Assembly (NCBI RefSeq): GCF_003207815.1
Contig: NZ_NKTX01000005.1
Location: forward strand, 89,318-153,317
Reading direction: 5' to 3'
Length of the DNA stretch: 64,000 nucleotides
DNA from: Komagataeibacter oboediens
GTDB lineage: Bacteria > Pseudomonadota > Alphaproteobacteria > Acetobacterales > Acetobacteraceae
Position numbers and translations under genes: made by a program. Positions 9,094-18,580 of this stretch are shown here, piece by piece. The notes under the pieces are model-generated. The model was given only the letters and a program-made list of their open reading frames with translations, was not told the DNA's origin and did not search any database. Every line of letters starts with the position of its first letter. Within the stretch, counting starts at the first letter, position 1.

Positions 9094-9858
9094 CTATTGT
9101 TGTTCATGCTGGCCACAGGCACGGGCGGCGGCCAGCACATCAACCCGTGCCGCACCTGCGTCGCGCAGGCTGCGGGCGCATGCCGCAAGGGTTGCGCCCG
9201 TGGTCATGACATCATCCACCACGATGACATGCCGTCCCGCAATGTCACGACCCCTGTGGGCGCGCACGCCAATCGCGCCCTGCATGATGTCCTGCCGCCG
9301 CGCCCTGCCCTTCCCCTTCAGCGTGGGCGTGGCCCGCAGGCGTTCCAGCCCGTCGGGCAGGGCCATGGCCCCTGTCCGTCGCGCCAGCGCGCATGCCAGT
9401 AGCGCCGCCTGGTTGTACCGCCGGGCAAACAGGCGCAGCCGGTGCAGGGGCACGGGTATGAAAATGCTATCCTTGTGCACCAGACCGGTGGCTGCTGCCG
9501 CCATGTAACGCGCCAGCAGCACTGCGTTTTCCGTCCGGTCTGCATATTTCAGCGGCAGGATCAGGCGACGTGGCACGTCGTCATAGACCATTGCGGCGCG
9601 CCCTTCGTGCCATGGCGGCGGGGTTTCGGCGCATGTGGTGCAGGTCAGCGTCGGTCCGCCTGCGGCGCGGGAGGGAAACGGCAGCGCGCAGCGGTGGCAA
9701 TACGGGGATGTGATCAGGTGCAGCTGGCTGACGCATGTCCCACATAACAGCCCTGCCTGCATGACATCGGCCCCGCAGCCAAGGCAACGGGGCGGAAACA
9801 GCGTGTCCAGCATGCGCGTGCCGGCCCGTCGCCACCAGGGGGATGCGCGGTGGTTCAT
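9094..9858 (-). CDS. comF: ComF family phosphoribosyltransferase-like protein
   Basis: ComF-like proteins are needed for DNA uptake in competent species and have a phosphoribosyltransferase fold. The N-terminus carries two zinc-type cysteine pairs (CLGCG and CGTC, then CHRC and CTTC) within the first 80 or so residues. The PRPP loop VIVVDDVMTTGAT lies near the C-terminus, preceded by FIPVPLHRLRLFARRYNQAA, the typical ComF segment. I selected ATG 9858 (254 residues); the frame is open to 9906, which would leave only 7 bp to the divergent methyltransferase start. Whether the host is naturally transformable is unknown. Confidence 0.88.
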   Translation of the reverse strand: MNHRASPWWRRAGTRMLDTLFPPRCLGCGADVMQAGLLCGTCVSQLHLITSPYCHRCALPFPSRAAGGPTLTCTTCAETPPPWHEGRAAMVYDDVPRRLILPLKYADRTENAVLLARYMAAAATGLVHKDSIFIPVPLHRLRLFARRYNQAALLACALARRTGAMALPDGLERLRATPTLKGKGRARRQDIMQGAIGVRAHRGRDIAGRHVIVVDDVMTTGATLAACARSLRDAGAARVDVLAAARACGQHEQQ

Positions 9859-9913
9859 GCCTTCACACGATCGTGGGCTTGGCAGCGGCAGGGCATGAGG
9901 GCACATCGGAACG

Positions 9914-10771
9914 ATGGATGTGCCGCAGATATTTGACCGTCATGCCGTGCGCCTGCACCGCGACCGCGCGGCCGCCACTGTCGGCCATGTCCGGCCCGTG
10001 CTGGCGGAAGCGGCGGACCGGCTGCTGGACCGGCTGGATGATGTCACACGTCATTTTGGCGCGGCGCTGGACATTGGCGGGCGGGGCGTTGTCGCACCCG
10101 CCCTGCGGGCACGTCACATCCCCACCGTCACCACCGACCTGTCGTGGTCCATGTGCGCGGAAGACAGTGGGCCCGCGGTATGCATGGATGCGGAATGGCT
10201 GCCTTTCGCTCCTGACAGCTTCGACCTTGTGGTGGCCTGCCTGTCGCTGCACTGGGTCAATGACCTGCCGGGCCTGCTGGCGCAGGTGCGCAGCATACTG
10301 GCCCCGGACGGACTGTTTCTGGCCTGCATGCCGGTACTGCCTACGCTGGCTGGCCTGCGGCGTACGCTGATGGACGCCGAAATGGCACAGCGTGGCGGGG
10401 TTTCGCCGCGCGTTTCCCCCTTTCCGGGGGTACGTGACTGCGCGGGGCTGCTGCAGCGCGCGGGGTTTGCCCTGCCCGTGGTGGACGCTGATGTGATCCA
10501 TCTGTCCTATCGCACGCCACTGGGTCTGCTGCACGACCTGCGCCACGGTGGGGAGACGAACGCCCTGCGCGAACGCACGCGCGGGCTGACGCATCCGGCC
10601 CTGCTGGCCAGGGCGCTGGAGCACCTGCCTGTGGATGAGGACGGGAACCTGGAGCAGGACCTGCATATGGCGGTCATGACGGGCTGGTCCCCTGCCCCGA
10701 CGCAGCCACAGCCCCTGCGCCCGGGGCAGTTTAGCGTAAGCCTGGAGGATGCGCTGCGCGGGACGCCGTGA
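9914..10771 (+). CDS. SAM-dependent methyltransferase, NDUFAF5/BioC-like
   Basis: The 285-residue protein begins with VPQIFDRHAVRLHRDRAAA, which resembles the start of the NDUFAF5 family (complex I assembly factors) and their bacterial homologues. Motif I is degenerate (ALDIGGRGVVAPALRAR rather than a full GxGxG). The later segment FDLVVACLSLHWVNDLPG is the classic class I methyltransferase motif of this subgroup, and MDAEWLPFAPDSFD precedes it. In alphaproteobacteria this gene is usually divergent from comF-grxC, exactly as seen here. Human NDUFAF5 hydroxylates an arginine of complex I; whether the bacterial protein methylates or hydroxylates is not known. Confidence 0.8.
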   Translation: MDVPQIFDRHAVRLHRDRAAATVGHVRPVLAEAADRLLDRLDDVTRHFGAALDIGGRGVVAPALRARHIPTVTTDLSWSMCAEDSGPAVCMDAEWLPFAPDSFDLVVACLSLHWVNDLPGLLAQVRSILAPDGLFLACMPVLPTLAGLRRTLMDAEMAQRGGVSPRVSPFPGVRDCAGLLQRAGFALPVVDADVIHLSYRTPLGLLHDLRHGGETNALRERTRGLTHPALLARALEHLPVDEDGNLEQDLHMAVMTGWSPAPTQPQPLRPGQFSVSLEDALRGTP

Positions 10772-10785
10772 CATGGCGTGTGCCC

Positions 10786-11817
10786 TTATCCGCCCGTGAC
10801 ACTCATGTGCCGTGTGACCCGGGCGGGATCATCGGCATTGCGGCCGATCAGGAAATCATGCCCGCGCGGCTTGCGCAGGATGGCGGCGCGGACGTGATCC
10901 ATCATGTCCACGTCATCCGCCCCGGCGCGGAGCGGCGCGCGCAGGTCGGTCGAGCCCTCATGCCCGAGGCAGGTATACAGCCGCCCCGTGCAGGACAGGC
11001 GGACACGGTTGCAGCTTTCGCAGAAATTGTGGGTCATGGGCGTGATGAAGCCGATCCTGCGCCCCGTTTCGGCAATGCGGGCATACCGTGCGGGGCCGCC
11101 GGTGCGGTAGGACAGCGGTTCCAGCGTCCAGCGCTGCTGCAGGTCGCGACGCACATCTGACAAAGGCAGGTAATGGTCGGTCCGGTCCTCGCCCGTCTCG
11201 CCCATGGGCATGGTTTCGATCAGGCACAGATCCGCGCCGATTTCGCCACACCATGCAATCAGGGTGTCAAATTCATCCGCGTTTATCCCCGCCATGGCCA
11301 CGGTATTGATGCGGATATCCAGTCCCGCCTCCCGTGCGGCGCGAATACCGTCCAGCGTACGGGCAAGGTTGCCGCGTCGGGTAATGCGCGCGAACCGGTC
11401 GGGATCAAGGGAATCCAGGCTGACATTGACCCGCCGCACGCCGCATGCGCGCAGCCCGTCGGCAAATCCGGCCAGGCGGCTGGCATTTGTGGTCAGGGTC
11501 AGTTCATCCAGCCCCGCCTGCCCGTCCGGCCGGCCCAGCCATCCACCCATTTCACGGAAAAAACCCATGACATCGCGCCGCACCAGCGGCTCGCCCCCCG
11601 TCACGCGCAGCCTGCGCACGCCGTGCCGGATGAAGGATGCGCACAGCCGGGCCAGTTCATCCAGCGACAGGATCTCGGCCTTTGGCAGGAATGTCATGTC
11701 TTCGGACATGCAGTAGATGCAGCGCATGTCGCACCGGTCCGTGACCGATACGCGCAGGTAGGTCAGCAGGCGACCGTAGGAATCAGGTAACGGGGCAGCC
11801 AGCAATGCGGGATTCAT
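10786..11817 (-). CDS. moaA: GTP 3',8-cyclase MoaA
   Basis: MoaA is the radical-SAM enzyme that starts molybdenum cofactor synthesis by cyclising GTP. The 343-residue protein has the N-terminal cluster motif CDMRCIYC and the C-terminal cluster motif in ESCNRVRLSCTGRLYTCLG, plus the essential C-terminal GG (SVTGG). RVTGGEPLVRRD is the SAM-binding GGEP segment. It ends 14 bp from the convergent methyltransferase stop. No other moa gene is visible here. The small DUF3553 gene lies 11 bp upstream on the same strand, so the two are probably co-transcribed. Confidence 0.97.
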   Translation of the reverse strand: MNPALLAAPLPDSYGRLLTYLRVSVTDRCDMRCIYCMSEDMTFLPKAEILSLDELARLCASFIRHGVRRLRVTGGEPLVRRDVMGFFREMGGWLGRPDGQAGLDELTLTTNASRLAGFADGLRACGVRRVNVSLDSLDPDRFARITRRGNLARTLDGIRAAREAGLDIRINTVAMAGINADEFDTLIAWCGEIGADLCLIETMPMGETGEDRTDHYLPLSDVRRDLQQRWTLEPLSYRTGGPARYARIAETGRRIGFITPMTHNFCESCNRVRLSCTGRLYTCLGHEGSTDLRAPLRAGADDVDMMDHVRAAILRKPRGHDFLIGRNADDPARVTRHMSVTGG

Positions 11818-11828
11818 GCAGCCCTCCC

Positions 11829-12011
11829 TTACGATAGCACGGTCAGTTGCACGACCGTGGCATCAACCAAAATCTTGCCGGCATGGGGAAACATGACCGT
11901 TACCCGGTGCCCGATGGCGGACTGCACCTGCCCTTCGCCCCATTCCGGGTGATCGGGGTGGCTTACGAGTTGCCCCGGCACAAGAAATGAACGGAAGGAA
12001 GGGGTGGCCAT
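11829..12011 (-). CDS. DUF3553 family small protein
   Basis: This 60-residue protein (MATPSFRSFLVPGQLVSHPD at its start) contains WGEGQVQSAIGHRVTVMFPHAGK, the DUF3553 core, which resembles a small beta-barrel like the SH3/CarD-type fold. The family is short and alphaproteobacterial, with no assigned function. I chose the ATG at 12011 because it gives the usual family length; the frame is open for 13 more codons to 12050. It directly precedes moaA in the same direction. A protein-interaction or nucleic-acid role is only a guess from the fold. Confidence 0.75.
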   Translation of the reverse strand: MATPSFRSFLVPGQLVSHPDHPEWGEGQVQSAIGHRVTVMFPHAGKILVDATVVQLTVLS

Positions 12012-12180
12012 TATATCGCGCGGTTCCTGCATGGGGGTCATGACCGGCATATCGGACCGGTGCGGGTCTTATTAAACCCCATGGCCCGGCATTCAACAAA
12101 AAAACCGCCTGCGCTGGACATACCCAGCCCGGCCACGGAGCATCAAGCGTATAAGACGGACGTTTCTGGTCAGGGCAGTT

Positions 12181-13586
12181 TCAATGGGGAGTGGCGTGGT
12201 GGGAAAAATCGGGCAGCGTCACGCCAGATCGCGCCAGTTGCGCCGAAAGTGCTGCCGTCAGCCGGTCCAGCGCGGCCTGTGTCGTTCCTTCCGCCCGTGC
12301 GACAAGGGATGCCTGCGTATTGGACGCGCGTAGCAGCCACCAGCCATCCGGCGTGCTGACACGCACGCCATCAATATCGCATACAGTGGCGCCAGCCTGT
12401 TCCAGCCGGGTGGCGACTTCCGCAATCACGTCGAATTTGCGCATATCGGGACAGGGAAAACGCAGTTCGGGGGTGGAAACGGTATGGGGTAATGCACGCC
12501 GTACTGCCGATAGCGGACCGTCCAGCCGGGAGACGACATCCAGCAGCCGGAGCGCGGCATATAGCGCGTCGTCAAATCCGTACCACCTGTCGGCAAAGAA
12601 AATATGCCCCGACATCTCGCCTGCCAGCAATGCGCCGGTTTCGGCCATCCTTGTCTTCATCTGCGAATGGCCGGATTTCCACATGCAGGGCTGGCCGCCG
12701 CTACGCGTGATTTCATCAAACACCACCTGACTGGTCTTGATGTCGGCAATGATGGTTGCACCGGGGTGGTCACGCAGCATGTCGCGTGCGAGGATCATCA
12801 GAAGCTGGTCCGCCAACAGGATTTCGCCCGTATCGTCCACCACGCCCAGACGGTCCGCATCCCCGTCAAAGGCAATGCCAAGGTCGGCCCTGTCCTGACG
12901 GACGGCCGCAATCATCTGCTGCAGGTTTGCGGGGATGGTCGGGTCAGGATGATGGGCAGGGAAATGGCCGTCAATCGCGGCATTCAGCACGCGGTGGCGT
13001 CCCGGCAGGCGCCTTACCAGAAGCGACAGCACATCGCCCGCGGCCCCGTTGCCACAATCCCATATGACATTTAGCGGGCGGGTATCGCCCCTACGGTCGC
13101 GCAGCAGCCGGTCGATATACGCGCCTTTTACTTCCAGCGTGCGGGTCGTGCCGGGCTTATGTGCCCCGATATTGCCCGTGGCGGCCATCTGCCCCAGCAT
13201 CTGGATCTGCGGGCCGAAGAATGGCCTGTTGGCCAGGACGAGCTTGAAACCGTTATGATCAGGCGGGTTATGGCTGCCCGTAACCATGATCGCCCCGTCC
13301 GCATTTAGCTGGGCAGAGGCAAAATACAGCATGGGTGTGGGACCGCAGCCAATGCGGACCACGTCCATGCCGGACGCCATGGCCCCCTCCACCAGGGCAC
13401 GTTCGAGAGAGGGGGACGAGAGGCGTCCGTCATATCCGATGACGACAGTGCTGCCGCCATCACCGGCCACGACGTTACCGAACGTGCGGCCGATGGCATA
13501 GGCGTCTTCCGGGCCGATCGTCCTGCCGACCGTCCCGCGGATGTCATATTCCCGCAGGCTGGTCGGATCAAAACGGTGCCGGAAGA

Positions 13587-13590
<4 letters not shown>
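12181..13590 (-). CDS. Phosphomannomutase/phosphoglucomutase (AlgC/ManB type)
   Basis: The 469-residue alpha-D-phosphohexomutase interconverts mannose-6-P/mannose-1-P and probably glucose-6-P/glucose-1-P. Its four domains are visible: FDPTSLREYDIRGTVGRTIG at the start, the phosphoserine loop MVTGSHNPPDHNGFK, the metal loop AFDGDADRLG, the sugar loop LAGEMSGHIFF, and the phosphate-binding ASNTQASLVARAEG near the end. The start overlaps the galU stop by 4 bp, so galU and this gene are coupled. Together they make a route from hexose-6-P to UDP-glucose. A separate pgm lies at 52 kb, so this one may serve mannose/GDP-sugar branches. Confidence 0.9.
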
Positions 13591-14456
<866 letters not shown>

Positions 14457-14899
14457 TAATATTTACCTCAAGATGCATGACAGAAACAGGCAATACCGAC
14501 TGATGCCCCGTTTCCATAATGAAAACAGGTAACAGGGTGTTACCAGATGGCAATGATGTAGCGTGCTTTATCAGGACCAAACATGATTTAAATCACGATT
14601 CCTCCAGCACGCCAGCACCCGCTGCCGATATGACACCTTTTGTAACCATTCGCGCGGCGCGTCAGGTTGCCTGTGGATGTTCATACCATCTGAGATAAAT
14701 ACCTGCCGTTTGTGCGGAAATATTGTGACTTTTTTATGACATGAAGCATCCCGCTCCATGCCGCCCCTGCATGCCACATGTGCGAAACAGGCCAATTTCG
14801 GCCGCGGGATACCTGCCGTCCACGGACGCAGGCGCGTGCAGACACCCTACCCCGATGGGGAGATGTGGAGCGTTTCGTCAGTTTTCAGGAAAATCAGGT
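14457..14899. other. Gene-free interval upstream of galU
   Basis: These 443 bp lie between the galU start and the tRNA-Leu gene. I find no convincing coding region. The part nearest galU is AT-richer than the genes and carries the palindrome at 14528-14544; the rest shows no structure that I can name. It must hold the galU promoter, but no confident -35/-10 pair stands out on the minus strand. Confidence 0.5.
14528..14544. promoter_or_regulatory. 17-bp perfect palindrome upstream of galU
   Basis: GGTAACA (14528-14534), spacer GGG, TGTTACC (14538-14544) form perfect 7-bp arms, 72-88 bp upstream of the galU GTG. The geometry and position suit a dimeric repressor or activator site. It could also be chance. 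No regulator gene is adjacent, and the motif resembles several GntR/TetR-type sites without matching one that I can name. Confidence 0.4.
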
Positions 14900-14985
14900 T
14901 GGTGCGGCCAAGAAGACTCGAACTTCCACGGGGTTTCCCCCACAAGCACCTCAAGCTTGCGCGTCTACCATTCCGCCATGGCCGC
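14900..14985 (-). tRNA. tRNA-Leu (anticodon GAG)
   Basis: On the minus strand the sequence folds as a tRNA with acceptor stem GCGGCCA/TGGCCGC, a D-arm containing GCGGAATGGTAGACGC, anticodon loop CTTGAGG (anticodon GAG), a long class II variable arm (TGTGGGGGAAACCCCGT) and a T-arm with GTTCGAGTC. The 3' CCA is encoded (TGG at 14900-14902 on the plus strand). The long variable arm and anticodon identify leucine. Confidence 0.96.
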
Positions 14986-15063
14986 AACGTGACAACGATG
15001 ATCGACTGGGCGATACCGTCATGACGATGAAGGGGCGTATAACCGATGGAGGGCGCGTGGGCA

Positions 15064-15756
15064 ATGACTGAAAACGAGTTTTTATGGCATAGGGCGGCAA
15101 ATCTGGTGCCCTACCCCACCGCGCTTGCGGAAATGGAGGCCCAGGCCCGTGGCATACGCGCCGGCAGCGCACCTGAACGCGTCTGGCTGCTGGAACATCC
15201 CCCCACCTATACCGCCGGGACATCAGCAAAGGATTCGGACCTGTTCAATCCGCGCGGCTATCCTACCTATCCTGCCGGGCGCGGCGGGCAGTGGACGTAT
15301 CACGGGCCGGGGCAGCGGGTGGCCTATGCCATGCTGGACCTGACCCGGGCGCACGGCATGGCGCCAGCGCGTGACCTGCGGGCCTATGTCCATACGCTGG
15401 AGGAATGGATCATCCGCACATTGCGCCATTTTGACGTGGTGGGCGAACGCCGCGCGGACCGCATCGGGGTCTGGGTGGTCGATCCCGCCACGGGGCGCGA
15501 GGAAAAGATCGCGGCCATTGGCGTACGTGTCTCGCGCTGGGTCAGCTGGCATGGAATCGCGATCAACGTCGCCCCAGACCTCAGCGATTTTGGTGGAATC
15601 GTGCCCTGCGGCATTAGCGAATACGGTGTCACCAGCCTGGCGAAGCTGGGCAAGGCTGTCAGTATGGACGAAGTGGACGCGGCCCTTGCGGCCACGTGGC
15701 CCGAATGCTTCGGCCCGATTCCCGGCACGCAGGAGGGCGCCCCACGCGCCGGGTAA
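15064..15756 (+). CDS. lipB: Lipoyl(octanoyl) transferase
   Basis: LipB transfers octanoate from octanoyl-ACP to lipoyl domains of E2 and GcvH proteins. The protein has the family segments [37 protein letters not shown], the lysine-containing [12 protein letters not shown] and the catalytic cysteine in [15 protein letters not shown] chose ATG 15064 (230 residues) because GGAGG lies about 11 bases upstream; ATG 15046 would add six residues and remove that spacing. It stands alone, divergent from tRNA-Leu, and ends 3 bp before the convergent LolA-like gene. Confidence 0.95.
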   Translation: MTENEFLWHRAANLVPYPTALAEMEAQARGIRAGSAPERVWLLEHPPTYTAGTSAKDSDLFNPRGYPTYPAGRGGQWTYHGPGQRVAYAMLDLTRAHGMAPARDLRAYVHTLEEWIIRTLRHFDVVGERRADRIGVWVVDPATGREEKIAAIGVRVSRWVSWHGIAINVAPDLSDFGGIVPCGISEYGVTSLAKLGKAVSMDEVDAALAATWPECFGPIPGTQEGAPRAG

Positions 15757-15759
15757 CGT

Positions 15760-16386
15760 CTAGTTGCTGGCCAACAGGGTAAACATTGCGTCAGGCCATG
15801 GCTGGCCGCTGACGGTGGTGTCCGTCAGGTCGAGGCGGATGTGCTGGCGTTCCACATCCGTCATCTCGATCACCAGCAGCGACAGCCTGCCGCCGATATC
15901 GGAAAAGCCAAGCGTCAGAATCCCTTGTGATTCGCTGTCGCGTCGCGCCAGCGAAACCTGCAGGCTGTTCTGCCCATGCTGCACCGCTGTTACCGCGATC
16001 TGTCCCGACAGGTGCACGGGCTGTTCCAGCAGCAGGCCAAGCGGCTGGTGGCCTAGCGACATGCGGGTGACCGATTCGCGGCGGTGGTCCACGAACAGAA
16101 GGTGCCCACTGGCCGCAACCAGCTTCATTGATCCCGGTGTTTCGTAATCCAGCCGCAGGCGGCCCGGATCGTAATGCATGACCCCCTGCCCCTTTCCGCC
16201 ATCGGGCCAGGTCTGCACGAAATTGGCCTGCAGCCCGTTTGATGTATTGAGATAGGCCTCGACCCGCGCGATGTCCGCCTGCTGGTCGGGTGCCTGCTGG
16301 ACGGGCGTTCCGGCGCATGCGGCCAGCAGGGTCAGCAGGCCGCCCATCATCAACCGCCGCGTGGCGAAGGGAAAGGCGGGCTTCAT
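15760..16386 (-). CDS. LolA-like outer-membrane lipoprotein carrier homologue that is itself a predicted lipoprotein
   Basis: The 208-residue protein has a Tat-like/Sec signal (ATRRLMMGG) followed by a lipobox LAAC with Cys at residue 24, so it should be lipid-modified. After it comes LNTSNGLQANFVQTWPDGG, GVMHYDPGRLRLDYETPG and HLLFVDHRRESVTRMSLGHQP, which match the LolA fold (the start, 'R-W pocket' and strap regions). Normal LolA is a soluble periplasmic shuttle, so this may be a LolA/LolB-like variant, or a related protein handling lipoproteins at a membrane. Its start overlaps the bolA stop by 4 bp. Confidence 0.75.
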   Translation of the reverse strand: MKPAFPFATRRLMMGGLLTLLAACAGTPVQQAPDQQADIARVEAYLNTSNGLQANFVQTWPDGGKGQGVMHYDPGRLRLDYETPGSMKLVAASGHLLFVDHRRESVTRMSLGHQPLGLLLEQPVHLSGQIAVTAVQHGQNSLQVSLARRDSESQGILTLGFSDIGGRLSLLVIEMTDVERQHIRLDLTDTTVSGQPWPDAMFTLLASN

Positions 16387-16727
16387 GCCGCGTCCATCCG
16401 CGCCTGTTCCTGTGGCGTGCGCAGCACGAGCGACAGGGCATGCATGCCGCCCGCGAACTCGTCCGCCAGCAGGTCATGCACCACGCGCGATCGCTGCACC
16501 CGGCCCATCTGGTCGAATGCAGGGCTGACAATCAGCACGTTGTAGTGGCTTTCCCCTGCCTGTACGCCATTATCGCGCACGTGGACGTGATGGGCGTGGC
16601 GGGCGCTGTCGTCATGTATGCGCAGTTCCACGGGGGCGAGATGTTCGCGTATGATGCGTTCGATCCGTCCGGCCCGGCCGGTTGCTTGCTGTTCCATTGG
16701 CGGCTCCATGATAGCGGGATCATTCAT
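16383..16727 (-). CDS. bolA: BolA family protein
   Basis: BolA proteins bind monothiol glutaredoxins and iron-sulphur clusters and may affect transcription. The 114-residue protein has RIERIIREHLAPVELRIHDD, the conserved helix, and GESHYNVLIVSPAFDQMGRVQRSRVVHDLL, the core strand-helix with the conserved histidine. I chose ATG 16727; the frame is open 41 codons further upstream, but that extension would run into the divergent J-protein gene. Only 49 bp separate the two divergent starts, so both promoters must overlap in that gap or lie inside coding sequence. Confidence 0.9.
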   Translation of the reverse strand: MNDPAIMEPPMEQQATGRAGRIERIIREHLAPVELRIHDDSARHAHHVHVRDNGVQAGESHYNVLIVSPAFDQMGRVQRSRVVHDLLADEFAGGMHALSLVLRTPQEQARMDAA

Positions 16728-16776
16728 TGCACAGCTTCGCTCTTGCACGAAGCATGAACAGGCGCACATAACGACA

Positions 16777-17406
16777 ATGATGAAGAGAAGGAACACCCGG
16801 CACCGCGCCTTTGACCCCGAACCCGACGCGCCTGATCGCTGCTGTGACATGCATGGCTGCGACCAGCCGGCGGGTTACCGCGCCCCGCGTTCGCGCGATG
16901 CGTTGAACAAGTATTTCTGGTTCTGCCTTCAGCATGTCCGGGAATACAACGCAAACTGGGACTTCTACCGCGGCATGACCCCCGGCCAGATCGAGGCGCA
17001 TATCCGTGCCGATGCGTCCTGGAACCGGCCGTCATGGAAACTGGGACAGGGCAACGCCGCCCATGCCTTCAGCGAGGAGGAGGTGCTTGACCCGCTCGAC
17101 CTGCTGAAGGGGGCTGCAAAGGCGCGTGCACGAAGCCGCGCGCGCCAGCGGCGCGAAGAAGACAGCCGGGCGGAGGCACCACAGGCGCTGAAATACCCGC
17201 TGGGCGTGCTGGACCTTGGCTGGCCGGTATCCATGGATGAACTCAAGTCCCGGTACAAGGACCTTGCGCGCCGACATCACCCCGACACCAATGGGGGGGA
17301 CCGCAAGGCGGAAGAACGGTTCAAGGGCATCAATATCGCCTATGCCACGGTGCGCGCCCATCTTGTCGCCACTGCCGGGCGCGATGGCATGGCCCGCAGC
17401 GCCTGA
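16777..17406 (+). CDS. J-domain protein with N-terminal zinc-finger-like module
   Basis: This 209-residue protein has its J-domain at the C-terminus: WPVSMDELKSRYKDLARRHHPDTNGG, with the HPD tripeptide at about residue 168, which stimulates Hsp70 ATPase. The N-terminal part holds a Cys/His cluster, CCDMHGC, then YRAPRSRDALNKYFWFCLQH, which probably binds zinc. A charged region of about 50 residues links the two. Such proteins are conserved in alphaproteobacteria beside bolA and cobS, as here. Its client is unknown. The start used is ATG 16777; ATG 16780 is one codon downstream, and neither has a strong ribosome binding site. Confidence 0.85.
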   Translation: MMKRRNTRHRAFDPEPDAPDRCCDMHGCDQPAGYRAPRSRDALNKYFWFCLQHVREYNANWDFYRGMTPGQIEAHIRADASWNRPSWKLGQGNAAHAFSEEEVLDPLDLLKGAAKARARSRARQRREEDSRAEAPQALKYPLGVLDLGWPVSMDELKSRYKDLARRHHPDTNGGDRKAEERFKGINIAYATVRAHLVATAGRDGMARSA

Positions 17407-17536
17407 CGGGCTGCCCACGGAAACCGTGCACTGGCTGATCGTTACATGTCAGCCTATAACTCCATGACCCGATATGCCGCGCCCTGCGCTGTCATGGCGG
17501 GCCAGAACAGATGAAGCGACGGACGAGAAAAAGCAG

Positions 17537-18562
17537 ATGAACGAACCCGCAGACCTGATAACCGCCGCAGCGGACGCCAATGGCACGCCGCTTCCCGATA
17601 TTTCGGCCGTGTCCGCACCCGACCTGCAGGTTTCGGCGCGGGACGTGTTCGGTATCGACAGCGACATGAAGGTTCCCGCCTTCTCGGTCCGGACCGATCA
17701 TGTGCCCGATATCGACCCGTCCTACAAATTCGACCATGACACCACGCTGGCCATCCTCGCAGGGTTTGCCTTTAACCGCCGCGTCATGGTTCAGGGTTAT
17801 CACGGCACGGGCAAGTCGTCCCATATCGAGCAGGTTGCGGCCCGGCTGAACTGGCCCAGCGTGCGCATCAACCTCGACAGCCACATCTCGCGTATCGACC
17901 TGATCGGCAAGGACGCGATCGTGCTGAAGGATGGCCAGCAGATCACCGAATTCCGCGAAGGTCTGCTGCCGTGGGGCCTGCAGCACCCCTGCGCGCTGGT
18001 GTTTGACGAATACGATGCCGGCCGTCCCGACGTGATGTTCGTGATCCAGCGCGTTCTGGAAATCGAGGGGCACCTGACCCTTCTGGACCAGAACCGCGTG
18101 ATCCGTCCCCATCCGTTCTTCCGCCTGTTCGCGACTGCCAATACGGTCGGTCTGGGCGATACCACGGGGCTGTACCATGGCACGCAGCAGATCAACCAGG
18201 GCCAGATGGACCGCTGGAACATCGTCACCACGCTGAATTACCTGCCCCATGCGCAGGAAACGGCCATCGTGATGGGCAAGATGGGCATTGATCCCAAAAA
18301 GGACGAAGCCGGGCGCAGGCGGGTGGAAAGCATGGTCGCACTGGCGGATCTGACGCGTTCGGGCTTTATCGCGGGGGATATTTCCACCGTCATGTCACCG
18401 CGCACGGTCATAAGCTGGGCCGAGAACTATCGTATCTTCAACGATCTTGCCTTCGCGTTCCGCGTTACTTTCCTCAACAAATGTGACGAGGCGGAACGCC
18501 CGACGGTGGCGGAATATTACCAGCGCTGCTTCAACGCCAGTCCGCTGGCGCCCAGGGGCTGA
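17537..18562 (+). CDS. cobS: Cobaltochelatase subunit CobS (AAA+ ATPase)
   Basis: CobS forms the AAA+ ring of the CobNST complex that inserts cobalt into hydrogenobyrinate a,c-diamide in aerobic cobalamin synthesis. The 341-residue protein has Walker [14 protein letters not shown] at about residue 87, Walker [17 protein letters not shown], and the sensor region [19 protein letters not shown]. The reading frame is open 21 codons upstream of ATG 17537, but the family begins near MNEPADL. cobT follows after 18 bp. cobN is not in the window. CobS/CobT-like pairs also occur outside cobalamin clusters, so a different client remains possible. Confidence 0.92.
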   Translation: MNEPADLITAAADANGTPLPDISAVSAPDLQVSARDVFGIDSDMKVPAFSVRTDHVPDIDPSYKFDHDTTLAILAGFAFNRRVMVQGYHGTGKSSHIEQVAARLNWPSVRINLDSHISRIDLIGKDAIVLKDGQQITEFREGLLPWGLQHPCALVFDEYDAGRPDVMFVIQRVLEIEGHLTLLDQNRVIRPHPFFRLFATANTVGLGDTTGLYHGTQQINQGQMDRWNIVTTLNYLPHAQETAIVMGKMGIDPKKDEAGRRRVESMVALADLTRSGFIAGDISTVMSPRTVISWAENYRIFNDLAFAFRVTFLNKCDEAERPTVAEYYQRCFNASPLAPRG

Positions 18563-18580
18563 TGACAGGGCAGGCACGGC

